Source: Nemertoderma westbladi (taxonomy: Eukaryota; Xenacoelomorpha; Nemertodermatida; Nemertodermatidae). Taken from it: a stretch of 64,000 nucleotides of DNA. The DNA lies in the NCBI GenBank assembly GCA_032718475.1, contig JAUCBJ010008915.1, positions 43,287 through 107,286 on the forward strand. Direction: 5' to 3'. The position numbers were made by a program, and so were the translations under genes. A model generated the notes under the pieces. That model had not been told where the DNA came from. It ran no database searches and worked only from the letters and a program-made list of their open reading frames with translations. Shown here piece after piece: positions 32,618 through 47,800 of this stretch (within the stretch, counting starts at the first letter, position 1; each line of letters starts with the position of its first letter).

Positions 32618-35600
32618 TAAGTTCATTATTTTCTCCTATATACACAAACTGACATTTTAAATCAAATTCAAGTTGAGATAAATAATTTTTCGGTTAAGTA
32701 TAAAGGCCTACAACTAGGAATTTGATGTATCCAATCGCTTGGGACACAACGATAAACCAGTTTGCACAATGACAATGACAATATTACATAAAAGACAGTT
32801 CAAACAATATTATATAATATGAAAGGATACAATTACAATAAGTACGACATTATATTCACATTATAGTTTGTAGACATTATAGTTTCCTTTACAGCTACAT
32901 GTGACAGGTACTAACCATGTAACCAGGGATAAATGGGGACACAAGGGATAAAACACGATACGAAATCCAGTATTCGCATTTCGTCTCATCTTAGCATCGT
33001 ATCTCAAAAATAAGCATTCGTATCGCATAATTTTGTATTTCATATCGTATTTTCGTATCTAAAATGTTTACTAGTTTTAATGATAATCATTCTATGTTTA
33101 GGTTTTTTCATTCAAATTTAAATTTTAGATTTAAATTTAGAAATGCTTATAGTATAAACAAAACAATAAATTTAATTAAATCTTACCTCAATAAATGTTC
33201 GTGGCGCCTTCGCGTAGCACGAGGCTTAGTTATCAGATACAGATTAAAACTTAGCAATTCTATCCCAAAATTGGCATTTAAGAAATTTAACCAAACCGCC
33301 AATAAGAATAAAACAAAGAAGAGAGGAAAGTTCCCTCCCTCGCTTCAACCGCCCTCTTAATCTGCACCACCCCAACCCAAAGGCGCACAGAGGATTAATG
33401 AAAGGCAGAGGTATCAACAGGAAATTTGTGTTTTAAATTTTAGGCGTAGAGGCGACCCTATTTGTTAAAAATATTAAAACTTACCTTATGCCGATAATAT
33501 TGATACTGAAATATTAATTTATCATTTCAACACCTCAACGAAATTATTTAGGTAATTATTCTCAATAACCGCGATTAAATACTCAGGCAATCATTTTGCG
33601 AGATAAATAATAAGCAAGCTGGCTTATTAGTATGGCACCTTACCCTAGTAGTACCTGCCTATGCCCTATAGATGTAATTACCCGTTGCCAAGTAGTTTTG
33701 AGATGATTGGACTGGTTCCCAAACTATAGGCAATAGCAAGCATGCCAAAGAATGAGGGAAGTATAGAGTGACTAGGGTATTTTCATTTCATAACCTAATT
33801 ACGTTTAGATTAATTTATTAAAAACACATTTCTTAAATCAAATCACTTGAACTAATTAAAAACTATAATGGAATGAGGTATGGGGATTACAGCTGTATAA
33901 TTTTTAAGTATAACTATTTACATCTTATACTAGAAAGTAATTAATTCCCATTAAAAGTCATTTTGAAAATGCTGTTTTTACCCTAACCAACATTAATTAT
34001 TAATTAACTGAATTTATCATACCTTATCGAAGGCCACACCAAATTCATCTTGGAAAATCTCTCAACTTTTGCCAGACTACATGTGTACCGAGTTTGGATA
34101 GATTTCATCGAGATTTGGCGGAGTTATCAACGTTTAAAATTGAACATAACAGAACAACAGAATATCAGACTGATTGGTACCCGCATGCTAAGCTCGGGTT
34201 ATAGCTCGGGCTAAGCTAGGCTTGGGGTAATCGTGATATTGTATTTTACTGTGCCTGTGCCCCTTTGTATGCAATGAAAAGGCCTAATGTTTACATTATT
34301 GCATTACGCTGTTATGTAATAGTAATATTCAAAAGAAATACAGTAACATCACCGTTGGTCTTGTCAAATATTTCATAAAGCTATTTTATATATTACTGTC
34401 TGCGACTTTTGGCAGTAGGTGGGGTCTACTGTACAGTAGGCCTACGGTTCTAGCATTACCATGTATAGGGAGGACGAGGAATCATGGTCTACTAAACTAA
34501 TTATCAAAATTTAACGAAGAAACACTTGCTGATAAATCCTAATACTGCCTAACTAGAAACAATAATCATTTTTAATAAGGAGTTTTGGTCTGAAACCAAA
34601 GATTTCAATTTATTACATTTTTATATCTGTTTAGTGCTTATTGCTGTAGGGGGGAGCTATATGCTAAACATAAATTAATATATTATCATTTCATAGTTTA
34701 CAGTCTATCCAGTATACAGTAGTGATGGTTCGACCATGGCCATGGCCATAAATAGCCCTAATTATATAACTGAAATGTAACTTTAAATTTTTAGTAACTT
34801 TTTTACTGCAAATTAGAATTTACTTTTATAAACTACAATTTGTATTTTTAAACTAAAACAGTCATTCATTCCAAACATTAATTAGATTAATTATTTAATT
34901 TGACAAACATGTAAGTAATTAGAAGATTAAATGTCTTGTTCTAAAATGTGTAGTATAGATATTCTAAAATATATATTGGGCTTTATAAAACTGTAGGAAG
35001 TTCTATACCCCTAGCACACTTTTGTTTTACAGCGTCTGCGTTTACAAAAAACGTCAGAAATTCTCTAAATTCGGCAAAATTACATAGAATGTAAAAATGA
35101 CGTACCGGTGCGTTAATTATCATCAAACTGACAGACAACGCCACACCGTATATTATTTAGAATCTTAAATCTCTGAAGTAAAAGCCATGTCCTTCAAAAA
35201 TCCACTGCTATTAAATATTTTTGTACTTGAATGTAGAACAAAGAGATAATATTAGGAATTCAAGAAGACTTCCATTGAACTCGGAGAGGTTCAGTAAACT
35301 CTATAAATATTTTTGAGATTCTGTCTGTCTATCATTCTTCTTCTCTTTTGGATCACATAACAATAATTAACATCCCTGATACGGTGGATTGTCAGTAAAT
35401 ACTTTAATATTGCTAAACGATGGTAGAATAGATTTCCAACCAATAAGAGCATTCGAAGTTAACAAAGTTTTATTACTGGCTCCTTTCTTCTGATCCCCTT
35501 CAAGAATACAGCGGAAAATTCCTTAACTTTTAAATCAGTAAAATCTATTTTTCCAAACCAGTTTGTTAAACTAAAATCTCTTGTTTATTTTTACTCGGAT

Positions 35601-38600
35601 TATTTTTAGTTTTTACTTTACTTTCGTATTCGTTTCACGTCACTTTTTACCAAACCGGAAATTGTAACTAAGTTCACCATAGAAAAATATGGAAACAAAA
35701 TTTAATTTGCGAGTGAGGGAGAACACCTCACCTACTGTAAATCAATGTCTGATTAGTAGCCTATTGCAGCTCCATAGCTACTTAACTCGATATCAATACA
35801 TTTAATAGGCAATTTAGTTTGCTAAGAGTTTGCTTCAGATTGCTAAGATTGCTTTATCACATTCGATATATCACACATATTTAATGTGTGTGTGAATAAA
35901 TGGATTGATTATTAACGTCTGTCTTAGACTCTAAATGAATTCCAGCGAGCGGGTCGTAACACTCTTTAACGAGAACAACTTAAATTTATACAAAAAATTT
36001 ATATCCAGACAAAAATTAGTCAAATTATTAATTAAATTAGTCACAGCAAAGAGTCACACTTGGATAGTTGTTGAAGGTCCACAACTAATGATAATTACTA
36101 GTTTTATTTTTAATTATCCAATACTGCTACGAGCCTACCCCTACCTATACTTGTAGGAAATGTCGCAGCAATAATTGATAAAATACATTTGCAGAAGAAC
36201 CTAGTTTTATTGCTTAAAGTTGCTCCCTTTGCACTATTTTGTGCCAGAAATCCGCTATGGAGAAATCCCCCCCCCCCCCCCCCCCAGATCCGTCACTATA
36301 ATTTCACATTCAATGGGGCCATTCCTGACATATAAGGAATACAATCTTAATTCATTATTAATTCAATTAATAATATCATACATGTACCGGTGGTACCATA
36401 GGTGCTAATTGGGTTGGCTACAAACAGAAACTACTCTCCATACATTTGTAGGTAATTCAATTGGCTGGGCCGAGGAGATCAGATTCTAGGAGGGTGTTTC
36501 CAAAGGCGTATTTACTGTAGTTCTATAAAGTAGTCTGTGCTGTGGGATTTATAATTGTTGTTAAATATGAGATTACCTTCTCATGAAATGAATTTCGTAC
36601 AGTAAGTAAATAGTTTTAAGTAACAGTCATCTTTAATACTGTATTATATTGTGTTAAGTAATTTTTTGAATCCATTTTTAAGCCTAGTGTAACTATAGTA
36701 ACAACATAAACTGTATGTAGTTGTATTGTTTAGGTATTTGGTGTCGGGTTTTATGGTTGGTTGGCCTACGGTTTGCAGATCAGGCATTAATTATCGTTAA
36801 AAGGTAGGCCTACAGTAGCTCATCTTGAAAATAAAACTACAGTAGACGCCAAAATTCCCTAACAATTATTATAATATACCAATTATTGAAGAAGTGGTTA
36901 ATAAATAGTAATATATTTTACTGTTCTAGAACGTAGCCCATTATTTTAAAATTATATTGTTCCAGGCTATATTTTTTTGACCTAGAACATTTGTTTAATT
37001 GCAAAAAATTGTATAACAAGTTATTTGTCATTTAATACTGTAGTTGTTTAATTATCCCTCAAAAATTACTAGCTACTAAGAAAAAAATATTTGGGGCATT
37101 AACTTTATATTTAATTATAATCTAGAACATATAAAATAAACTAGCAGAAATGATCGAGAATTAAAAACAAACAATAACATGTTCTAGAATATTTAAAAAA
37201 AAAAACGAAAATTGACTAGTATATCAATTGTATATATATTTTTGAAAATATGTTCTACAGGTATAAGACAAATCCGGCTATAGAACATTTTTGAATTAAA
37301 TAATAGATAATAGCTAAAATGTTCTAGAAACTTTCATTTTGGAGGTGTTACCTGTAAGCTGTAATGTTCTAGAAAATGTTTACTAGAACATTAAATTGAG
37401 TCGTGCAGGTTAAATGAATAGACCTACAATGATTTGACATTTAGCAAACAATTAAATAGAAAATCTTGATAAATAAATTTGCAAGTAAGACTGAATTATA
37501 GGCCTACAGATACATCTAATTTAATAATGAATAAAATATGCAAATTATCAATCAAAAGATCTGCGATTTAGAAACAACGAGACATTTTAAGATACTATAT
37601 TTGTACCAAGCCAAGGAGTTCTAATAAATTATTATTAGTCTATATAACTATATATATATACCGGTACTCAATATTGGTGGTAATCTTAATTTGTGACACC
37701 CTTGCATTTTCATTAATTAGTTCGCTTAACCACTGTAATTAATCGCATTTCATAGGCCTGCTATATATAGTTAATGACTTGTAAATTATTATTTAATATT
37801 TTGAAAGATAAATATTGAAACTGAACCCTGTTCTAGAAGTGTGGTCTTGTATCATTTGGTTTCCATAATAACGTTGGAATGTTTAAAAAGCGGGATAAGG
37901 CGGTGAGTTCCCTACATTACTATTATATTATTACATACATACTGTAGTATTACTTTCGGTTTCCGTTCGCTTGTGCAATATAATGTACATGTAGGCCTAC
38001 TAGGCCTGTATATAATGTACATGTAGGCCTACTAGGCCTGTAACATCCCCGACCCCCCAGCATCCCAACCTCAATAAATATATATATTAGCTGAATTTTG
38101 CCCGTTTTAACATTGATTAATCTTCTAGAACATCTTACACACTTAATTTAATTTTGAAAATGGTCTAAAACAATTATTTATGACTAGATCATTTAGTATA
38201 CGTACTTATATCGTATGCGACCGGTATATAAACCATATCTAAGAATATTAATAAATAAATCATTATATTCTTCAAAAGTTCAGACAAATATATTTATTTA
38301 TTATATGGAAATAAAGTAGTTCTTTATATCCCGCTGATCGCGAGATGTGTATTTAATATGCTGAGCGAGTTTTATTATACAAAGGAGGAGTGATTAGGGT
38401 ATGAACTGAACATTCGTGGCTACAATATTAACGGTTAGATGAGCCAACAATTGTTTTATAGATAATTTGAAATTGTCTTAAACTTTATGGATATCATTTC
38501 GGGCAGATTCAGAAATCAAATGGAATAAAAAATAATGGTAGACCTTGTGAGATGTGTATAGTGTATGATGTGATCGCATTACAGTAAGTGTGGCGCGTAT

Positions 38601-38793
38601 AAGACAGAATATGGCAGGATGAGTTTTGTGAATACGATATATTCGGTTGTATTAGTTAGTCACTAGTCACTACTATATGAAACATTCATCGTCGTTCTAT
38701 TCTAATGAGGCTGATGGATTTCTAACTGAACAGTTTTATTTGACAGTTTTTTGAATGTTCCTAAAATGCGACAAGGAAAAACTATATACCGTC
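32618..38793. other. 6-kb AT-rich stretch without a recognisable gene
   Basis: Only short open frames with no family signature (for example 33064-33360 and 35935-36156) are present. It holds a poly-C run near 36268-36285, clustered TTCTAGAA palindromes (36925-37390), a tandem duplication of ~32 bp at about 37979-38042 (TATAATGTACATGTAGGCCT...), and many TAGGCCTA words. Upstream non-coding exons of the SLC6 gene could lie here. Confidence 0.5.
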
Positions 38794-38840
38794 ATGCTTA
38801 GCATGGGGATTGAACCCACAACCTAGGGATTAAATCTGCA
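38794..38840 (-). repeat. Possible SINE relic (B-box word)
   Basis: The minus strand has GGGTTCAATCCCCATGCTAA, a B-box-like sequence in a tRNA T-arm context. No good A box was found. Low confidence. Confidence 0.25.
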
Positions 38841-38893
38841 ACACAAATTTACCCTTTGTTAATTTTCAGCGGTTAGCTGGTGGCGACGAAGCC

Positions 38894-41800
38894 ATGAATA
38901 CAGAATTCGGTGGTCACTATAGACCCAATATATCGCAGTCACCTAGCTCCAATACAATCGAGTCTGGAAGGTCGGGTAGGCCTCTAATCGCAAAGGTTAG
39001 TCTACGAAAAGTGAAACTGAAACTTCTTCCTTTTCCTTTCACTATCTGCATATAAAACTCAATTAAGCTTATCAGTGTATCTGTATCAGAGTTATGTAAC
39101 CAACCCCCATAACTACCGCCTAACTATTATACTTCTGCTACATTTGATCTTGAATCCTTCGATATGTGGAACGGTAAGGCATGGACTGGTTAAATAAAGT
39201 ATCAAGGGAAATCAGGCATGGAAATCACCTGGTATCTCATATTCTTTGAGGGCTTTCTCTTGATGGTACACATACTACGGGATGCTACGTATTCGAGACG
39301 GGGGGGGGGGGGGGGGCTGGACGCAAATCCCATCTCGTCCAAATAGTATTCGACTCAATGTTAAAATCACAATTTAGGGAAAGGAGCAGGTTACAGTGGT
39401 ACGTTATTCTAACCAAAACAATAAACGAAAATAAATAGAACAGGTTACAGTTTTATTTTTAAGAGTAATCAGCTGTTATTTGCGTCGATGGGGGGGTCGG
39501 GTTTGTCACTGAAATACGACACTATTCCAGGAGATGGACATGGAATTAATATGTATAGAGGAAGTGTGTTAGAGATGGGGTGGTACGATCTCTCTCTAGG
39601 GAGCGGCGATGCTGATACATTAACCATTGTCTCCATACACACTCCCCGACGAACGCGCAGACAGAGTTTTATTACTTCAGTTTCCCCCCAATTTTCCTCC
39701 TGCGCCGCCGCCGACTGTTTAAAGGATCCGCCACAAGTGAGTGGGGTGTAATCCAGAGAAAAGGGCAGGCTCTTATGTTAAGTGTGGAAAAGGGTATAAT
39801 ATTCTCCTGTATTCTCGGCAGCACGACCATGTATGTACCAATCGTGGTTCTACGTCATGGTAGGTAACTGGGATTGTGAATGGAAAGGTTTTACTTTGTA
39901 TTGAATTACCGGTTACCTTGGCAATGCTAGGTTGCTGGCTCCAGGCTGGGCCTGACAGGATCCACTGGTAACTTTCCGCTAGGTTTCCCCTAAGAGCCAA
40001 CCAACCAAATATTTTTGTTTTTATTTAATTATATATTCCATTCAACATATGGTTTGTTTTACATGAGAAATAAACTTGTACAAAAAATATTGTGTGAGGC
40101 ATATAAAGTGCAACAGCAGTTACATACCTGTTGTTAACTACAGTTGCTACTGAAGCCCAACCAACTTAATCATTCATAATTTAGGGTTTGTAATTCAGGT
40201 TCAACCGTCTAACCGTATCCGCATAAAAATTATAAAAATATGAAACGATATAATTATTAGTATAATTTTCCATAGGAATTCACTCAACGGATTTCTAATA
40301 CCGATTCCGTTTTCTTTATTTTACAGAGAACTTCTCAAAGGAGTTCCAATGATTCTATTCCTGAGAAAGCCGCCACAGAAGATCGAGAGAAATCCATCTC
40401 GAGTTCGGAAGAAAGTAAACTGTCCCGAGGTGGCTGGGGTAAACAGATCGAGTTTACTCTCTCTTGCATAGGGTTTTGCGTTGGTAGGTATTGTTAGGAA
40501 AGTGGCTCAGTTGTAACAAATATAAAAAATTCATTGACTAAAATCAACGTTAAAGGATAATATTAAACTTTTTGATTTTTAGTAAACGAATTGTTTCTGT
40601 TTGTAGATTGTGGTGGTTAGGCCTATACGATATTTTGTGGCTTAATAGTGTACAGCTTTGATGGCGTTAGAAACATGTATAATTATACCTACACCTAGTA
40701 GACTCATTACATATCCTAGCTTAATCGACAGTATCTGCAGCAATACCCTTCCCAATACCCACCCGTTCTATGTTTCCAGGTCTGGGTAATGTCTGGAGAT
40801 TTCCCTACAAATGCTACAAAAATGGGGGTGGAGCATTCCTTATACCATACTTCGTGATGTTGGTCCTCACGGGAATACCTATGTACTTTATGGAATTGTC
40901 ATTGGGACAGTACGCCAGTATGGGACCCATAGCTATATGGAATCTCGCTCCAATATTCCGAGGTAAGATAAATGGGGCGAGCCACTAAGTCAATGAGCCC
41001 TCTATCAATGATAGTTAGCATAGAGTTTACAGTAGTACGTTATTCCGCCCACCCGTGTTATAGAAGTCTCTATAGTGGGGCGAGTCGAAACTGCTATCTA
41101 TCAGCGAACTGTTATAATTATACTTTTTCCTAAATTTTCTAAAGGTCTGTGGTGTTGGTGTGTGTCATATGTGTGTGTGTCTGAAGCCAATATATAACTA
41201 GCCATAGTATAATTATAATTGTTTGCTGAGATGGCTTGCAGCTTTTGCTGCACGAAGGCCCCATTCGTGTTACAAACTTATTGATTACTTTCGTTCTAAC
41301 CTATATATATATATGTGCCGTAACGAACGCTGCAAAGTGTTATTATTTAGCGTTATGGGATTTCATACTTATTTTTAATTGAATAACATCTTCATACATC
41401 ACCAACAAACTTTTTTTTTTTTTTTATTTATTAGGACTTGGTTACGGTATGGTTACTATTGCATTCCTTGTTAGTCTTTACTACAACGTGATTATCGCTT
41501 GGGTTCTCTACTACCTGTTTGTTTCTTTCACCGACACACTTCCCTGGATAGGATGTGATAATCCATGGAACACAATCTACTGCGGTTAGTGCCGGAAGGA
41601 ATTAAAATATCTTGTTCCGGACATTGAAACTTTAAACCCCCTGCAAGGAGCATGCTGCTGTATGATTTATGTCTCGCACTAGTTTATTGAATATATCTGC
41701 CACCTAACACTAGTCGTCAGTTAGTGGGGCTTTCCCTAATAATTGCCATTTTTTTGTGGTATTTAAATTATAAAGTTGCACATTACACACACAGTGATGT

Positions 41801-44800
41801 AAATAAGGGAGACAGGTGGGGAGGGGGGGGGGGGTTGTAAATGGACGCAAATTTCATCTCGGCGAATTAACATCCCGCCTCCATGGGTTAAATCGTCAAT
41901 TTGAGCTAAGGAGCAGGTTGCAGTGGCGCGTTATTCTAACCAAAACAATAAACTAAAGTAAATAGAACAGGTTACAATTTTTTTTAGGAGTAATCAGCTG
42001 TTATATTTGCGTCGAATTTCCCCTGGAGAGGGATTCATTTGTATTGCGTCGAAAGTCTCCCCCTATCTGAAATAAGGTATGAATTCAAAACATGTGGTAA
42101 TTTAAAATTTATAATTGTTAAACTGCAGGTAAAATAAAAGAAGATTGTATGAAAGAGGGTGGAGTGATGGATAATATAACATGCAGATACAATCTCACCG
42201 ATGATGAAATAGCGAACGTGACTAAGGCGCCATGGAAACATCCCTCCGAGGAATTCTTTAAAAAAGAGGTAATTTTTAGATTTTATATTAAAGGTAAAGA
42301 GGATCCATTGTGCATCTCTACATTCAAAGAAATTATCATTTATAGCTTATAATAGGATAGTTCCAAAATTAATTGTTGTCTGCGGTCGTGGATGCGATAA
42401 CATTGAAATTCCAAGTAGTTACAGGGTGGGGGTGCTTCTCCTACTCCCTGCAATCCAATTAGCACTGCTCGCTATGGCCTGGCCTTTCTGGAGGTTCGTA
42501 GGAGCAGGTGCCTCTCGTAGTCTATATTGATTTCGATTCGATATTTCAAAGGAGGACGTAGTAGCCCTTCCAACTAATACTTAGAGGAACTCTCGTGGAA
42601 ACTGTAGAATATCAGTTTGACAGTGGAGGGTTTGAGGGGATTGTGTTCGCGGCCAGTGGCAATCGGTCATTGTCATTGGTTTGGTATCCGAATTTGAAAA
42701 GGACTACGAACGACGTAAAGATTGTGAAGAAGCTGTACCAAGCAAAGGGGGTAAACTTAATCTAAAGAAGAAGGCAAAACCCCAAAACCTGTTATCAAAG
42801 AGGCGTCAAGAGGAAAACATATGGTGAATGCTATGTGAACATAGGGTGTATTATATTTACATTAAATTAAATACAGGAGTGCTAAACAGACCATTATTGG
42901 ATGTTTGCAACCGGATGCTGAAAGGGGAAAAGCCACCACCAATTTGGAATAAAGGTCAACTAAAGCCTCTCCCTAAGAAAAGGAGACCTCAGTGTACCAA
43001 CAAACTATCTGAAAACTTTAAGAAAATTTTACTCAAAATTGCCATCCCGTTCCCGAAAATGGGGATCCCAAGAGTGGCCATCCCGGTCCCGATCCTGTAA
43101 ATCCCGATAAGTCTGATCCCATTTAAACACTACTAGTGTATAACCATTAAACTAACTGAGTTACGAATGTTAGGACATATAAACTGCTTTAGTTTCAGAA
43201 AATTAAGAATATTGCTTCGCTTTTAAGTTTAAATTTGATTATATAAAGTGAAAAATATTTATTAGTGTACTGTAGCTGGATTAAATTTATAAAGGCATTA
43301 GCGGTACTGGCTTGATTGCGCGGTATTTGCCACTGTACTACCCCTTGGGGTATGTATGATAATAATAATTAATTCAATTAGGTGGCAAAGGTGTTGCCCA
43401 TTTGCATGTTAAACGAGGCCATGGTGACTAATGGAATGAAAGGAGGAATTTAACTATAACTTACCGCAGGTGTACTGAAATTGCAATTCAGAAAGTACAC
43501 CACGCACCATCTGTATTATTACTGTGCCTGTCAATCACTCTAAGGTTCTGTGGGATGCCACTAGCCTGGCCTCTCGTTGTTTGAAGCAGTCGCCCTGCTC
43601 TTTGAGCTCAGTCTATATTCCTTTAGGTATGGATAAGCCTGCCTTACACTAACCCATGGCGTCTCTGCACAGAGGAATACTTGATCACTAGCTGGATGAT
43701 CGATCAGGAACTCAATGATCACTGGCTGTAAACTGTTTTACATTTTTATATTTCCTTCTCTAACATTCAGAGTCACATAATATTTCCCTTTTCGAATAAA
43801 TTAACTATTGTTTCTTTGAGTTGATCGCCGTTGCAACATCGTTGTTTTCTTTTAGGTCCTCCGACAATCGGATGGGATTGAAGAGATGGGAGGAATCAGT
43901 TGGCATCTAGCTATGTGTCTATTCCTGTCTTGGATTACAATATTCTTGTGTTTGCTAAAGGGCGTAAAGAGTTCAGGAAAGGTATGTGTTGGTTGGAACT
44001 CCTTTATTTGGTGAAGGAGATACAGTAATTGCAAAAGATTCGTATGGGGCGAGACAAGCTTAAAATATTTAGAAATAACTTATAATGAGTTTGCTGTCTG
44101 TCGGTGGCGCAATTATATTTGCCATATTATTTTTTCCAAAAATTAACAGATAAGGGGGGGGGGGGGACTTTGTGGTCCCGGTGTAGAAATAGGCGACAAT
44201 AAATTATAAATTTACATTGTTCATTGTATTTCGTTACACTTCATGGTGTCGCGCTCGTTTATCATATTTTCATCAGCAATGTAACAATTTTTGTATAAAA
44301 CTACATATTGTTGCATCTTTACAGGGTTCTGAACCCAATCACATTATTTTCACCTCTCGGATCATCTCACTGTAAAGTAATAAAATGCTAGTTTTTACAC
44401 AACTATGTAATTAAACCAAGTACACCTTGAATTAAACCCAACGCTAAATATATTTTTAAGATTTGCTTAAAACTCATGAAAAAATGTTGCACAACTTCCA
44501 AAGGGGAGTGTATATATTCGCTGTACAGGTTAATAATGATATTCTAGAATTCTAGAGTAGGCCCTAGCCAATAAGTAGATTTATTTAAATAGTTTATTGA
44601 TTTGAATGAATATGAATATCCGAACGTTATAAGTTTGAACAGTTTGAAAAGTTTGAACAGAGATTAATCTCTATCGGCAAAGTCATTGTATAATTAGTCA
44701 GTACGGACTAGTTATTGTGTAACAACATTATTACAGTAACAGTATTAACCAACGCCGATTAATAAGTTTTGGTTAGAATTCTGTTTTGTTTCTCAAAGTG

Positions 44801-47800
44801 AGGAACGCAATGGAACATGGAGCAAAAATCTATCATAAGACGTTAAGATTAGACTGTTAGAGGAGATGACGTTACAGAGTACCGTAGCAAAGTGCAGCAG
44901 TATAGTTTTGGGGTTTAGGCTTTCTTCACCAGTTTATGTGACCCTGGCTGCTGGCGGCCTTGCGGCTTGCGCCAAAAAAGTATAGATAGGAAAATTAAAC
45001 ACATATTTCAAATAGTTCAGTTTATCTGTTTATTGTTTATCCCACTCCTACCGCCTACCGGTAGGGCTACCAGCAGACCAGTAGTAGCGAACAGGCGAAT
45101 GAATGGTAGGCCTACCGGTACCGGTACGGCGGTATCCTGCGGTAGCAGGGGGGTTAACGAACATCACGTAACTTTATCTAACCGTTTATCCAGTTCTGCT
45201 TTGAGTTGTTCAGCGAACTCGGATTCTCCCTCCCCAATTTCGTCCCAGTCCTCGTCCCATAGATCGTCTTCCCCCTCCTGGGCTTGATACCCTCTTCCCA
45301 TGCGTCCGCCGCGAATTCCTCGAAATCGTCGTCTTCATACAACGTTCCTGCGACCGGTTTCTCGTCGGTTGAAACCTTCTTATCTTCCGATGGAGGGGAC
45401 TGTTGCTTAATTTCTTTCTTTATTGACATAGTTCTGTAGTTCTGTATTTTTCTGAATTCTGCACTGCAGCACTGATCACCGCTCGCCGGTCTTAGTTTTA
45501 GTATATTTAGTGCAAATAGATCATAGATCAGTACACAGCAGTAGGTCTGGTATTTTGTCTGTAGTCTGAATGTCTGATACAATATCCGTATTCTGAAATA
45601 GAGCGAGTAGGTCTCTATTACAGTATTAGTAGGCCCTACAGTAGTATTCAGGTAGGCCTATTTCCGGTCAGGAAGTCAGCCGATACTAGCTATTTAGGCT
45701 ACTATCTAGGGCAGGGCTAGGCCTACATCAGTCTGTCAGTCAGTCAGTACGTATTATGTAGGCCTAGGAGGCGTAGCTACGCGTAGTTTGTAACTTCCAT
45801 TCCTGTCATTCACCGGTAGGGCCAGACTTACAGCCTTTTTAACAACTACGCGTAGGTGTTTTAAAACTACGCGTAATTATTTTGGAACTACGCGTAGGTA
45901 TTTTGAAACTACGCGTAGGTGCTACGCCCGTAGCAGTCCTGATAACAATGATTTTTCATTTCAGGACCGGTAGGGTTGAGTTGTTAGGCAAGTATCGGTA
46001 TACGTCAGGTATCTGATTATCAGACAAATGGAATAACAGAATCGGAAGCTCATATCTCTACATACAGCACTGGTAATAAATAATATTCGGCTCTTTCACA
46101 TACAAACACAGGATGAATAAAAAGTACACTTAAAATTCACGTCTCATGATTCAATTATCTTTGTTTCCATTGGATTATTTAAATATTCTACAGTAGTAAG
46201 CTACCAGTCTACCGGTGAAGTGGTTAAGCGAAAGCTGATAAATACTGCATATACTGTAATTAAATTGTGGTCAAATATCAAGTGCAACCAATCGTGGTAG
46301 ACAATTTAGTCTCCCACTTCCCTTGTCAAAGGGTTAACATATTAAATATATCCTTTGCCCTATCGTGAACAAAGGCAATAAAAAGCAATGGAGGTCGAAA
46401 AGATTTACTCTCAAATTAGTATGGTTTACAACATATCAGAATATGCAATGCAGTTAGCTGGTTAGTCAGTTACTAAGTAGGCCTGCTGTCTGGCTGTAGG
46501 TGTAGGACAGTACAATAGGATACATTCACTTACACCGGAACCGGTACCTACTCACTTACAGTACCGTACTTACTATACTTTCAGTTTAATTACCGGTGCC
46601 GGTACGCAGTTTAATTATTGGTTTTATTTAGGCCTATCTGTTTATTCTTGATGTATGGGTACCTATCTGCCTATAGTCTGTAAGTCTGACAGTACCGGTA
46701 CCACAAGCAGTTTAGCTTTCTATGCCAAACTATTAATCATTACATTACTTAATCATTGCATTAGGCCTATTAAACAAACTATTGAACTAAGCATTTCTGC
46801 CGAAACCAAAACTGCCCTGTCCCCCGTCTGCCCGTCCCAATCTGCCAATGCTGCTATGCGGGGTTCGAACCCACGAGCCACGAACTCCACTTCTGCACTG
46901 GTGCACTGAGAAATTAATTCAATGCAACCAATCACCAAGCCATCAAGGTGGAACTTTTTAAAAATTTTCACTTTCTTTATTTTGTTACTGGTACTATAGG
47001 CCTATATTTACAGTATTTATATAACAGGTTAGGCATTTTGGGCATTAAGGCGTCATTAATCACTCTAATTCTACTAGGCCCCTATGCTACATACCGGTAC
47101 TACAGCTGTACAGTACTCTGGTGTCTGGTACTAACAGACTTTACCGGTAGGCCTAATTAATTAGGACCACTAGCGCTAGGGCTTATTTCTGTAAAAGTAT
47201 TTTGTATCCTGTATCTGTGTGTGTATTTATGTGGATGTGGGTTTCGGGGTGTATGTAGTAGTACACGTTCGTGGGGACTTCGCGCAGCACGTAGTCGGCA
47301 AGCCTTGGCATACGGTTCATATAGAGCAAATGGGGCATGTCTAGTTTGGACCCAATATCCCATGCTATAAATGTATTCATTCGATATACAATCATATGTT
47401 AATCCGCTAGGTGGTGTCAAATTGTTATTCTGCAATTTCGTACTTACCAGTGCAGCACTGTACAGCAGTACCGTACCGGTAGGCCTATGTCATTACTTCT
47501 GAGTCTCTAGCGGATCCCCAATTAAATGTCTTAACTTTTCAATTTCGTAAAAGATAGACTTCATGATTCTCTACAGGCCACCAAAATTTCAGCTCAGGAA
47601 AATGAGGCCTTCCCGAGAAATTTAACATTTTCTAAAAACCACATAATCTGTCGTAGCTGACGTCAGACTGCATGATTTTTCACCAAACTTTACAAACTTT
47701 CTAAACTTTCTCTCTACTACTTACCTACTAAGTTTGGTTCAATTCCGAACCAGCGATGCAGAGAAATTCGCGTTCAAACATTTACCAGACAGACGGACAG

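Noticed and set aside
33064-33360. 98-codon basic ORF
   Set aside because: AT-rich, biased composition, no family signature, no splice or promoter context.
35935-36156. 73-codon ORF
   Set aside because: No recognisable motif and typical of chance frames in AT-rich DNA.
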